In this document: positions 43,595-52,353 of the stretch, in pieces | Layout: the number at the start of each line of letters is the position of its first letter | How positions within the stretch are numbered: the first letter of the stretch is position 1 | Assembly (NCBI RefSeq): GCF_034424375.1 | Contig: NZ_CP139965.1 | Location: 248,001 to 312,000, forward strand | Direction: 5' to 3' | Length of the DNA stretch: 64,000 nt | Source of the DNA: Paraburkholderia kururiensis | Lineage (GTDB): Bacteria; Pseudomonadota; Gammaproteobacteria; Burkholderiales; Burkholderiaceae | Program-made: the position numbers and the translations under genes | The notes under the pieces: generated by a model | Told to the model about the DNA's origin: nothing | Databases searched by the model: none | What the model saw: the letters and a program-made list of their open reading frames with translations, nothing else

Positions 43595-44078
43595 GGGCTG
43601 CGATCCGGATTTCAGATAGGAGAGACGATACCCGCTTTACCGGTCGCATGCCGATTTCTGGCAAGCAACTGCCAGGCGGCTTCGCTATCTGACGCCAGCC
43701 CGATGTCACTTCATGAAGCGCTCGTGTGTGACGAGACAAACACGCGGAGTCCGGCATTGAATGGAGCGGCGGCTCGTTCGACCACGTGCTGGGGTTCGTG
43801 CGACGCGTTCTCGCGGGAGAGCACATCGCGCGCGCTTGCGAACCCAATGCGGCCCAATGCGAACCGAAAAAACACACGCTGCCGTGACGCATGTTCCTTG
43901 AGCGATAGCACGTGATCCTGGTTTGACTGCGACTCACAGGCCGGCGCGTCCAACCTTTGCCGGCGTGCCTGACGCCGCATCACCATCTTCCTTTCGAAGC
44001 GTAATAACGATATCGCCATTTACTGGTTGGGGACGGAACGGCGCGCCCGTATGATCGCCGCTCGGAGGTAACGAGACG
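43595..44078. other. divergent intergenic region with one possible small ORF
   Basis: Between the lipoprotein and homocysteine-methyltransferase genes. A minus-strand ORF (43711-43986, 91 codons, starting MVMRRQARRQRLDAPACESQ, with AAGGAAG upstream) has fair codon use but no recognised family. The DNA next to 44079 contains the strong AGGAGGT ribosome-binding site of the plus-strand gene and an AT-rich block (about 43995-44030) as a likely promoter. Confidence 0.35.
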
Positions 44079-44990
44079 ATGATCCGCATTCTTGACGGCG
44101 GCATGGGCCGCGAGCTATTGCGCATGGGTGCGCCGTTCAAACAACCCGAATGGTCGGCGCTGGCGCTGATCGAAGCGCCCCGCTACGTACGCGCCGCCCA
44201 CGAGGCATTCGTACGCGCGGGCGCCGATGTCGTGACGACCAACTCCTACGCCGTCGTGCCGTTCCATATTGGCGAGGAGCGCTTTGCGCTGCATGGGCTG
44301 GAACTCGCCGACCGCGCGGGCCGGCTCGCGCGCGAAGCGGTCGCCAACAGCGTGCGCCCCGTGCAGGTTGCGGGCTCCTTGCCGCCGCTATTCGGCTCCT
44401 ATCGCCCCGATCTGTTCGACGCCGGGCGCGCCGCGCCGCTGCTCGATACGCTCATCCGCGGGCTCGCGCCGTACGTCGATCTGTGGCTCGGCGAAACGCT
44501 CGGCTCGACAGCCGAAGCGCGCGCGATCCGCACCGCATTGGGCGACGACGCGCGACCGCTCTGGCTCTCCTTCACGCTCGACGACACTGAGGACGTGCCT
44601 GCGATTGCCGCGGGCCACGCACCCGCCCGGCTGCGCTCGGGCGAAAACGTGAGCGCCGCGGTCGATACCGCGCGTGCGTTGAACGCGCAGGCGCTGCTCT
44701 TCAATTGCAGCCAGGCCGAAATCATGAAAGCCGCCGTACTCGAAGCGCGCGAACACGCGGGCGCGGCGCTCGAGCTCGGTGTCTACGCCAATGCGTTCGA
44801 ACCCGAGCGTCAGCGCGGCGCCGCGAACGCCGGATTGAGCGCGCTGCGCGGCGATCTCGAACCCGATGGCTACCTCGCCTTCGCCCGCGAATGGGCCGCT
44901 GCGGGTGCATCGCTGATCGGCGGTTGTTGCGGTATCGGCCCCGAGCATATCCAACGTCTCGCCGAAGCGCTGCGCGAAACGGTGCAGTGA
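44079..44990 (+). CDS. homocysteine S-methyltransferase family protein (MmuM-like)
   Basis: 303 residues, single TIM barrel. The zinc-binding cysteines are C210 (LLFNCS) and C283/C284 (IGGCCGIGPEHI). The N-terminal LDGGMGRELLRMG and VTTNSYAVVP (about 53-62) are also typical. MmuM transfers a methyl group from S-methylmethionine or SAM to homocysteine and is about 310 residues long. The preceding AGGAGGT gives strong translation. It lies before a peptide-type importer (128-base gap) on the same strand, so a methylated sulfur compound such as S-methylmethionine may be imported and used. Other methyl donors (betaine, DMSP) cannot be excluded. Confidence 0.87.
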   Translation: MIRILDGGMGRELLRMGAPFKQPEWSALALIEAPRYVRAAHEAFVRAGADVVTTNSYAVVPFHIGEERFALHGLELADRAGRLAREAVANSVRPVQVAGSLPPLFGSYRPDLFDAGRAAPLLDTLIRGLAPYVDLWLGETLGSTAEARAIRTALGDDARPLWLSFTLDDTEDVPAIAAGHAPARLRSGENVSAAVDTARALNAQALLFNCSQAEIMKAAVLEAREHAGAALELGVYANAFEPERQRGAANAGLSALRGDLEPDGYLAFAREWAAAGASLIGGCCGIGPEHIQRLAEALRETVQ

Positions 44991-45118
44991 CCAGCGACCA
45001 ACCCGCAGTCAGCGCGGGTATCGCCAATCGATGAGCACGCCATGAAGCCGCAATGACCACGTTAAGCACGTTCAGCGCGGCCTTCGACCCGACTCTTTCA
45101 CTTCTCTTCTAGCTGTCT

Positions 45119-46687
45119 ATGTCGAACGATACGGATACGTTTGCGCCGGCCCACGCGTCACGCCGCCGCTTCCTGCAACTGACCGGCGGCGGCCTCGCCG
45201 CCGGCGCGGCCGCCGCGCTAGTGCCCTTGAGCGCGCGCGCGGCCGACACACCTAAACGCGGTGGACACCTGATTCTCGGCATAGACACGGCATCGAGTTC
45301 CGACCGCATCGACCCGGCGTTCTACTTCGAAGAGTACATGTACAACGTCGGGCGCCAGATCTTCAATACGCTGACCGATCTCAACGACGACGGCACGCTG
45401 CGCCCGGGCCTCGCGACCCGTTGGGAAAGCCGGCAAGGCGCGACGGTCTGGGTGTTCAAGCTGCGCCAGGGCGTGCAATTCCACAACGGCAAGACGCTCG
45501 AACCCGCCGACGTCATCTACTCGCTGAATCACCATCGCACGAAGGACTCGCAATCCGCCGCGAAGAGCTATCTCGATCCGGTGCGCGATATCGCCGTCAC
45601 TGGGCCGAACGAACTCACGTTCCGCCTCGCCACACCGAACGTCGATTTCCCGTGGCTGCTCGGCGACGTCCACTTCGGCATTACGCCGGCGGGTGCGGAT
45701 TTCGACAAGGGCATCGGCACGGGCGCCTTCGTGCTCGAACGTTTCCAGCCCGGCGTACGCACGCTCACGCGCCGCAATCCGAACTACTGGGACAGCTCGC
45801 GCGGCTTTGTCGACTCGGTCGAGACCGTGGCCTACAACGACAGTGCCGCGCGGGTAGCCGCGCTGCTGAGCGGCTCCGTGCATTTGATCAATCGCGTCGA
45901 ACCGCGCGTCACGAAGCGCCTCGAAAATACGCCGAACATCGTCATCCATCGCGCGCGTGACACGCAGAATATTCTGTTTCCGATGCTCGCCGACACGGCG
46001 CCCTACACCAGCAACGACCTGCGCACGGCGCTCAAGTACGCGATCGACCGCGAGCAATTGCGCAACTCGCTGCTGAGCGGCCATGGCTCGGTCTCGAACG
46101 ACAATCCGCTGTTTCCGTCGAACCGTTTCTATACGAACGACATTCCGAAGCACGCCTACGACCCCGACAAGGCGCGGTTCTACTGGAAGAAAGCGGGCGT
46201 GAGCCAGCCGATCGTGCTCACGGCAGCGGACGGCGCGACCTTCAACGGCGCGGTGTCGGCGGCCGAGCTTTATCAGGCGTCGGCGACACGCGCGGGCATT
46301 CCGTTTCACGTCAACCGCGTGCCCGCCGACGGCTACTGGACCCAGGTCTGGATGAAGCAGCCGTTCTGCGCGTCGTCTTGGGCGAACCGTTCGACCGCCG
46401 ACGCGTATCTTTCGATGGTCTGCGTCTCGGACGCGCCGTGGAACGAGTCGAAGTGGAAGAACCCCAGGTTCGACCAGTTGGTCGCGCAGGCACGCGCGCA
46501 AGCCGACGAGACGCGCCGCCGCCAGCTTTATCACGACATTCAGGTGCTGTACGCCGAACAGGGCGCATCGGTGATTCCCTTGTACGCCGATTCGCTGCGG
46601 GCGTCGCGCGCCAATCTGCGCGGCTATGTGGACATTCCGGGCGAAGTCGGCTCGCGCGCCGCCGAGCGGGTATGGTTCGCGAGCTGA
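45119..46687 (+). CDS. peptide-type ABC importer binding protein with Tat signal
   Basis: 522 residues. Twin-arginine signal SRRRFLQLTGGGLAAGAAAAL (about 14-34) followed by the family-5 fold: GGHLILGIDTASSSDRIDPAF, GLATRWESRQGATVWVFKLR and QGVQFHNGKTLEPADV. Tat export is uncommon for this family and implies folding before export. No Shine-Dalgarno is visible; the upstream stretch is pyrimidine-rich (CTTCTCTTCTAG). It heads a four-gene importer operon and overlaps the permease start. The substrate is unknown. Confidence 0.9.
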   Translation: MSNDTDTFAPAHASRRRFLQLTGGGLAAGAAAALVPLSARAADTPKRGGHLILGIDTASSSDRIDPAFYFEEYMYNVGRQIFNTLTDLNDDGTLRPGLATRWESRQGATVWVFKLRQGVQFHNGKTLEPADVIYSLNHHRTKDSQSAAKSYLDPVRDIAVTGPNELTFRLATPNVDFPWLLGDVHFGITPAGADFDKGIGTGAFVLERFQPGVRTLTRRNPNYWDSSRGFVDSVETVAYNDSAARVAALLSGSVHLINRVEPRVTKRLENTPNIVIHRARDTQNILFPMLADTAPYTSNDLRTALKYAIDREQLRNSLLSGHGSVSNDNPLFPSNRFYTNDIPKHAYDPDKARFYWKKAGVSQPIVLTAADGATFNGAVSAAELYQASATRAGIPFHVNRVPADGYWTQVWMKQPFCASSWANRSTADAYLSMVCVSDAPWNESKWKNPRFDQLVAQARAQADETRRRQLYHDIQVLYAEQGASVIPLYADSLRASRANLRGYVDIPGEVGSRAAERVWFAS

Positions 46688-47709
46688 ACGCACGCGCGGC
46701 GGGCGATGTCCGCTCCTGGCAGAGCGCCTCGCCGCGTGCCTGGCAGCGTATGCGGTTGCTGATCGCCTTTGTGCTGCGCCGGCTCGCGCACGCCGCGCTT
46801 ACGCTGTTCGCCGCCGCCACGCTGATCTTCGCCGCGACGAGTCTGCTACCTGGCAACATCGCCGCGACGATTCTCGGCCAGAGCGCGACGCCTTCGGCCG
46901 TGCAGTCGCTCGAACACGAGCTGGCGCTCGACCGGCCGCTCGCGCAACGATACGGCGACTGGCTCGGCGCGCTGCTGCACGGCGATGCCGGCAGGAGCTT
47001 CACCACGCGCACGCCCGTGATGCAAAGCGTGTTGCCGCGTCTTGCCAACACCTTGCTGCTCGCGGGCGCGGCCGCCGCGCTCGCGTTGCCGCTTGCCCTC
47101 GCGGCGGGCGTCGCGGCGGCGCTCAACCGCGATGGTCTGCTGGATCGGGCCTTGCTCGCGCTGATGCGCGTTTCGGTGGCTCTGCCCGAATTCTTCACCG
47201 GCTATCTGCTGATCCTGCTGTTCGCCGTTGCGCACGCATGGCTGCCGAGCAGCGCGGCGAACTTCGGCGCCGACGGCCCGGCGCGCGAGAATCTCGCCGC
47301 GCTCGCGCTTCCCTGCGCGACGCTCGCGCTCGCCGTGATTGGCCACATGGCGAGCATGATCCGCGCCGCGCTGATCGACGTGCTGGCGCAGCCCTACATC
47401 GAAATGGCACGGCTCAAGGGGCTCGGCACCGCGCGCATCGTCTGGCGCCACGCGCTGCCCTGCGCGGTCGCGCCGATCGCCAACATCGTCGCGCTCAATC
47501 TCGCGTGGCTGACGGTGGGCGCGGTCGTGGTCGAGACGATCTTCGTCTGGCCCGGCCTCGGCCAGTACATGGTCGACAGCGTCTCGAAGCGGGACATTCC
47601 CGCCGTACAGGCGTGCGGCATCGCTTTCGCGGCGATCTACGCCGGGCTGAATCTCGCCGCCGATCTCGTCGCCATGCTTTTCGATCCCCGCCTGAGACCG
47701 CATCGATGA
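46672..47709 (+). CDS. peptide-type ABC importer permease, DppB type
   Basis: 345 residues from the ATG at 46672, overlapping the receptor's 3' end by 16 bases; an ATG at 46750 would give 319 residues, closer to family length. Six membrane segments; DppB landmarks are GNIAATILGQSATPSAVQSLEHELALDRP after TM1 and the coupling loop PYIEMARLKGLGTARIVWRHALP. The C-terminal VVVETIFVWPGLGQYMVDSV is standard. The next gene overlaps it by ATGA. Confidence 0.9.
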   Translation: MVRELNARAAGDVRSWQSASPRAWQRMRLLIAFVLRRLAHAALTLFAAATLIFAATSLLPGNIAATILGQSATPSAVQSLEHELALDRPLAQRYGDWLGALLHGDAGRSFTTRTPVMQSVLPRLANTLLLAGAAAALALPLALAAGVAAALNRDGLLDRALLALMRVSVALPEFFTGYLLILLFAVAHAWLPSSAANFGADGPARENLAALALPCATLALAVIGHMASMIRAALIDVLAQPYIEMARLKGLGTARIVWRHALPCAVAPIANIVALNLAWLTVGAVVVETIFVWPGLGQYMVDSVSKRDIPAVQACGIAFAAIYAGLNLAADLVAMLFDPRLRPHR

Positions 47710-48557
47710 CTACGCCCATCGAAGCCTCATCCGGAAGCCGCGTCACCGCCGCACGACCGCAAGGGCTCCGAGCGCCGCGGTGTCCCTGGCTCTCGCTCGG
47801 CTTCTTGCTCGCGTGCGCCGTGGTCTGCGTCGCCGCGCCGCTGCTCGCGCCTCACGCTGCCGACGAGGTGTTCGCCGGCAACTGGGAGCCGCCTTCGCGC
47901 CTCGCCTGGCTCGGCACGGACAATCTGGGCCGCGACATGCTCTCGCGCCTGCTCTGGAGCACACGCACGACGCTCACGCTCGCGCTGCTCTCCGTGCTGT
48001 TCGCGTCGCTCACGGGCGGCATGGCCGGGCTGGTTGCGGGCTTGCGCGGCGGCTGGCTCGATACGGTGCTGGCGCGCCTCGCCGACGTGCTGATGTCGAT
48101 CCCCTCGCTGGTATTCGCGCTCGTCGCGCTGTCGGTCGTCACGCCGGGCGCGCTGACGCTGTGCATCGTCGTGGGCCTGCTCGAAGGCATGCGGCTCTTT
48201 CGCGTCACGCGCGCGCTCGCGGCCAGCGTGAGCCCGCTCGATTACATCGATGTCGCGCGGCTGCGCGGCGATCGGCTGGCAACGCTCGTCGTGCGCGAAG
48301 TGCTGCCGAACATCGCCACGCCGCTCGTCGCCGAACTCGGTTTGCGGCTCGTGTTCGCCGTGCTGATGATTGCCACGCTTTCGTTTCTCGGCCTCGGCCT
48401 GCCGCCGCCCGCGACGGACTGGGGCAGTCTCGCGAAAGACAACAAGGACGGCGTGCTGTTCGGCGTTGCGGCCGCGCTGTTTCCCGGCCTGCTGATCGCC
48501 GCGTTCAGCCTGAGCGTGAACCGCGTGCTCGAATGGGGGACGCGCCGTGGCCGATGA
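47706..48557 (+). CDS. peptide-type ABC importer permease, DppC type
   Basis: 283 residues from the ATG at 47706 (ATGA overlap with the upstream stop). The long upstream frame is an artefact. TM1 follows a proline/arginine-rich tail; WLGTDNLGRDMLSRLLWSTRTTL is the DppC signature. The coupling loop is VSPLDYIDVARLRGDRLATLVVREVLPN, and TLSFLGLGLPPPATDWGSLAKD lies near the end. Pairs with the DppB-type permease. Confidence 0.92.
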   Translation: MTTPIEASSGSRVTAARPQGLRAPRCPWLSLGFLLACAVVCVAAPLLAPHAADEVFAGNWEPPSRLAWLGTDNLGRDMLSRLLWSTRTTLTLALLSVLFASLTGGMAGLVAGLRGGWLDTVLARLADVLMSIPSLVFALVALSVVTPGALTLCIVVGLLEGMRLFRVTRALAASVSPLDYIDVARLRGDRLATLVVREVLPNIATPLVAELGLRLVFAVLMIATLSFLGLGLPPPATDWGSLAKDNKDGVLFGVAAALFPGLLIAAFSLSVNRVLEWGTRRGR

Positions 48558-50112
48558 CATCGTACTGCGCGTCGAACGCCTGTCGGTGCAAGGCAACGCA
48601 CACGGCACCCCCGTGCTCGACGACGTCTCGCTCACGTTGCGACGCGGCGAAACGCTCGGCGTGATTGGCGAGTCCGGTGCGGGCAAGACCACGCTCGGCC
48701 TCGCAGTGCTCGGCCATCTGCGCGACGGACTCGTGCGCGGCGCGGGTCGCGTCCTGCTCGGCAAAACCGACGTGCTCGCCCTGCGTCCATGCGAACTCGC
48801 CGCGCTGCGCGGCACGCGCGTGGCCTATGTGGCGCAGTCGGCGGCGGCTTTCAATCCGGCGCGGCGCCTGATCGATCAGGTCGTGGAGATCGCCGTCGCG
48901 CGCGAGCTTCTCTCGAAGCGCGCTGCACACGAGCGCGCCGTGGCGTTGTTCGCGCAACTCGGCCTGCCCAACCCTGAGCGATTCGGCGAGCGTTACCCGC
49001 ACGAAGCCTCGGGCGGACAACTGCAACGGGCGATGACTGCGATGGCCCTGTGCGCCTCGCCGGACATCGTGATCTTCGACGAGCCGACCGCCGCGCTCGA
49101 CGCCGAGGCCCGCACGCGCGTGCTCGATCTGATCCGGGAGACGCTGGCGGCGACGGGCACGGCGGCCGTGTTCATCAGCCACGATCTGCCGTCGATAGGA
49201 CGAATCTGCGACGCGTTGCTCGTGCTGCGTAACGGACGCGTGATCGAGTCGGGCCGCGCGCAGCAGATGCTGGCGGCGCCGCGTGATCCGTATACGCGTG
49301 CGCTTCTCGATGCGCAGCGCGCCGGCCGCGACGACAACGTCCATCACGCCGACGACGACCGGGCGCCCGGGAAACACAGCACGCAAGTGCCGCTATTCGA
49401 AGCCCGGCACATCGGCGTGCGTTATCGGAACGGCCATGTGGCCCTGCGCGACGTATCGATCGCGCTGCATGCGGGCCGCACGTTGGCGGTGGTCGGGCCG
49501 TCCGGTTCCGGCAAGTCGACGCTTGCACGTATCGTCACCGGCTTGCTCGCACCGTCCGCCGGTTCGCTGTGCCTGAACGGCGCGCCGCTCGTACCCGCGC
49601 TGCGCCAACGCGGCCGTGAGACGTTGCGCGCAATCCAGCTGGTGCATCAGATTCCCGATCTCGCGCTCAATCCGGCACAGCGGATCAGCGAGACGATCGG
49701 ACACGCGCTCGCACTTGCCGGCGCGCCGTCCGGCGCGGGGCGCGACGCCGAGACCGCCGCGCTGCTCGAACAGGTCGGGCTAGACGCGAGCTACGCGCGG
49801 CGTTATCCGCATGAGCTGTCGGGCGGTCAGAAGCAGCGCGTGTGCATCGCGCGCGCGTTGGCCGCGCGGCCCGCGCTGCTGGTCTGCGACGAGCCGACCT
49901 CGGCGCTCGACCCGCTCGTGGCCGCAACGCTGCTCGAACTCCTCGCGAGGCTGCAACGCGAGCGGCGCTTCGCCATGCTGCTGATCACGCACGACCGCGC
50001 GACGCTGCACGCGCTCGCGCACGACGTGCTGCATCTGCGTGAAGGCGCGCCCGTGGGCACGCAGGCGCGCTATGTCCCGCACGATGCGCTCGCCCTCGCC
50101 GCGCCGACCTGA
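48547..50112 (+). CDS. peptide-type ABC importer, fused double ATPase (DppD-DppF)
   Basis: 521 residues beginning at a GTG that overlaps the DppC-type gene by 11 bases. Domain 1 (about 5-262): Walker A GESGAGKTT (41-49), signature EASGGQLQRAM, Walker B IVIFDEPTAALD. Domain 2 (about 280-520): Walker A GPSGSGKST (about 317-325), signature LSGGQKQRVCIARAL, Walker B LLVCDEPTSALDPL. The first signature (ASGGQ) is typical of DppD-like halves. The fused layout is common for glutathione/nickel-type GsiA-like importers. Last gene of the operon. Confidence 0.92.
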   Translation: MADDIVLRVERLSVQGNAHGTPVLDDVSLTLRRGETLGVIGESGAGKTTLGLAVLGHLRDGLVRGAGRVLLGKTDVLALRPCELAALRGTRVAYVAQSAAAFNPARRLIDQVVEIAVARELLSKRAAHERAVALFAQLGLPNPERFGERYPHEASGGQLQRAMTAMALCASPDIVIFDEPTAALDAEARTRVLDLIRETLAATGTAAVFISHDLPSIGRICDALLVLRNGRVIESGRAQQMLAAPRDPYTRALLDAQRAGRDDNVHHADDDRAPGKHSTQVPLFEARHIGVRYRNGHVALRDVSIALHAGRTLAVVGPSGSGKSTLARIVTGLLAPSAGSLCLNGAPLVPALRQRGRETLRAIQLVHQIPDLALNPAQRISETIGHALALAGAPSGAGRDAETAALLEQVGLDASYARRYPHELSGGQKQRVCIARALAARPALLVCDEPTSALDPLVAATLLELLARLQRERRFAMLLITHDRATLHALAHDVLHLREGAPVGTQARYVPHDALALAAPT

Positions 50113-50316
50113 ACGCGACTGATCCGCACCAGAAACCCGTGGACACGTCACCCGGCGCGTTTCGTAATCGAGCGCCTGCAAATAGCCGTGAATGCCGGGC
50201 AACGAGGCAGGCGCACCGCTCGCCTCCCCGCTCAGCGAACCATCGAAGCCCAGCCAAGGCACGCGATGCGATTCCGCATAGCCGCGATGAAGCTCGATGC
50301 CGTGAAAGGCCGGCAA
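50113..50316 (-). pseudogene. possible gene relic, antisense to the operon end
   Basis: The minus-strand frame from about 50316 reads PAFHGIELHRGYAESHRVPW, then LGFDGSLSGEASGAPASLPG and IHGYLQALDYETRRVTC with good codon use. It then runs on antisense into the ATPase gene. No family was recognised. It ends where the region with the truncated IS110 gene begins, so it may be the surviving 3' part of a gene cut off by rearrangement. Confidence 0.3.
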
Positions 50317-50483
50317 GCGTTAATCAGCCGTCAGACCGACAGCGCCGGGACAACGACCGTGACTGCCGGTCGAACATTGTCCAACCCCCGGTAACGGAGC
50401 AGCGAAAACCCAGTAACCGAGAGCATTTGTAACTGACCATACAGTGGTGCGTCGAACCCGACAGATCGCACGGAGGTCTCCAA

Positions 50484-50885
50484 ATGAAGACGCCCGTCAT
50501 CGGTATGGATATCGCCAGGCATGTCTTCCAGTTGCATGCAGTCGACGTTGCCACGGGAAAAGTCGAGCGCGTGAAGCTCAATCGAAGTGAGATATCGGAT
50601 TTCTTTGCAAAGCGGGAACGCTCGCTTGTGGCGATTGAAGCCTGCGGCGGTGCTCACCACTGGGCCCGGCAGTTACAACAGCTCGGTCATGATGTCAGGC
50701 TCATCTCCGCACATTCGGTACGCCCCTTCGTCTTGCGCAACAAATCTGATGCCGCCGATGCGCGTGCAATCTGGACTGCTGCGCAGCAACCCGAAGCGCG
50801 GTTTGTTGCGATCAAGAGCGAAGCTCAGCAATCAATCCTGGCGATGCACCGGATGCGCGCCCAATTGATGAAGCCAAGCTCATGA
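50484..50885 (+). pseudogene. IS110-family transposase, truncated
   Basis: 133 codons of the N-terminal DEDD domain: VIGMDIARHVFQLHAVDVAT, AIEACGGAHHWARQL and LRNKSDAADARAIWTAAQQP, then a stop after RMRAQLMKPSS. The C-terminal Transposase_20 domain is absent. It is homologous to but clearly different from the intact copy at 28355. GGAGG lies upstream of the ATG. Sequence after about 50870 belongs to something else, so this is a deletion relic and not a simple point mutation. Confidence 0.8.
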
Positions 50886-51374
50886 AGAAGAGACTCGCCG
50901 AACCCTTCAAGCGATCGACAGTACCGACGCTGCCGCTGCTTCGCGTGAAGGGATGGAACAAGCAGCTGCTACGATTCGCACCAACATCGGACCGTGGATT
51001 CGATCACGCCTGGCACACCGGTTATTGCAGGAAGCGCTCCCGGTAGTTCTAGACGATGTCAGATGATGCGGATCTTGGCTCGAAGGTGCAAACATTGCTC
51101 CGCGATCTCCCGGATGGAGAGCAGGATGATCCGGTTGCCCTTCACGGTCCGAATGAGGATTACGCAACGGCGCTCCACCGGATCGCGTTGGATTGGGCTA
51201 CCGAGCAAGGACTTCACGAGGATCCGCGTTTCGCTGGTGTGGCCTGGAGATGGCGAACGAGTCGCAGCCCAACCCGACCATATAGAGAATGAGCTTCATC
51301 TTGCCCGCTGTGTTTTTGTTCGACATCCTCGGCGGCCGATGACTCTGAATGGCAGCCTATGGAGCGGCGAAAGA
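50886..51374. other. gene debris between the IS110 relic and the SET gene
   Basis: Short open stretches only. About 50866-51066 (plus) reads EEETRRTLQAIDSTDAAAAS and further to LPVVLDDVR. 51056-51292 (plus) reads MSDDADLGSKVQTLLRDLPD and further to FAGVAWRWR. A 42-codon minus-strand frame begins MSNKNTAGKMKLILYMVGLG at 51326. None was recognised. Composition and broken frames suggest decayed or rearranged DNA. Confidence 0.4.
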
Positions 51375-52031
51375 ATGCAGTACGGCTTGCCGCAGTTTTT
51401 TGCGATCCGCATAATGAGGCGTTTCCGCAGCAATCCCTACGACGCTTCTCTTCCGATGCAAATACCTGTTAGCAGCCGACCTTCGTCGCGCAACATTTCG
51501 GTGCGTCGTTCGCCAATCCACGGCAAGGGCGTGTTCGCCCTGCGGGCGCTTGATGTGGGCGAAATTATCTGCGAGTACAAAGGCAAGCGGATCGCGTGGG
51601 ACGAAGCGACTCGACGCCCTCCGCGAGACCCGTCGCAGCCGAACCATACGTTTTACTTCGATCTGGGCAACGGACAGGTCATCGACGGCGCGATGGGCGG
51701 GAACAGCGCCCGATGGATCAATCACTCTTGCGCGCCAAATTGCGAAGCAGAAGACCACAACGGTCGTATCTACATCCGGGCGATCTGTGACATTGCGGCG
51801 GGCGAGGAACTCGGGCTCGACTACGCGCTGATCGTTGAAGAACGACACACACCGCGGCTCTTGCGTGAGTACCTCTGTCGCTGCGGGGCGTCGACCTGCC
51901 GGGGGACGATGCTGGCCGTGCGCCGCAAACGGGCGGCAGTTCTGGCGAACGATGGTCAGGTATCGGTCCGGCCGGCAGATCAGGCCGGCAATGAAGGGGC
52001 TTGCCGAGGTTGCCCAGAATCGCGCCGCTGA
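51375..52031 (+). CDS. SET-domain protein lysine methyltransferase
   Basis: 218 residues if the ATG at 51375 is used (GGAG about ten bases upstream); ATGs at 51414 or 51456 would also keep the whole domain. SET landmarks are complete: SPIHGKGVFALRALDVGEII (SAM-binding GxG, about 46-65), the substrate/SAM pseudoknot RWINHSCAPNCEAE (113-126), GEELGLDY (143-150) and a post-SET zinc cluster CRCGASTC (C168, C170, C175). The fold is mainly eukaryotic; scattered bacterial copies are thought to come by transfer. The last about 35 residues look like read-through beyond the natural end. It stands alone among IS debris. Confidence 0.85.
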   Translation: MQYGLPQFFAIRIMRRFRSNPYDASLPMQIPVSSRPSSRNISVRRSPIHGKGVFALRALDVGEIICEYKGKRIAWDEATRRPPRDPSQPNHTFYFDLGNGQVIDGAMGGNSARWINHSCAPNCEAEDHNGRIYIRAICDIAAGEELGLDYALIVEERHTPRLLREYLCRCGASTCRGTMLAVRRKRAAVLANDGQVSVRPADQAGNEGACRGCPESRR

Positions 52032-52353
52032 ACATGCCCGCCAGCAGGCCGAGGCCGCACATCAATAGGTTTCCCACTTGTTGCTACTTCAACGAATCGG
52101 CGAATTGCGGACTCAGCCGGGATTGATGTCAGCGCTGTCGCGTGGCTATAGCGAAGCCCGGCGCAGATTGCATAGCGATTCGCGTCGATCTCCGGCCGCT
52201 TTTTTCCGCGCTCTGACACACTTGCGCTTCTATTCCCGCAAGCGCGCATAGCGAAGCAGAAATGCTTCCAAGCGCAGCGTTGACCGTGCCAGGCGCAGAC
52301 CGTCATGATCGCGGGATGGTGCGCAGTCATGGCACGTTCCGCATGGGTACACG
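52032..52353. other. 322-base region without a supported gene
   Basis: A minus-strand frame starting at about 52077 (MGNLLMCGLGLLAGMFSGAI) looks like one membrane helix but continues antisense through the SET gene; it may be the start of a lost membrane protein. The rest presumably carries the promoter of the plus-strand monooxygenase. No terminator or RNA gene was recognised. Confidence 0.35.

Noticed and set aside
46626..48557. 643-codon frame covering the DppB gene and DppC gene
   Set aside because: Only its last 283 residues (from 47706) are a real permease; the front is an out-of-frame shadow of the DppB-type gene.
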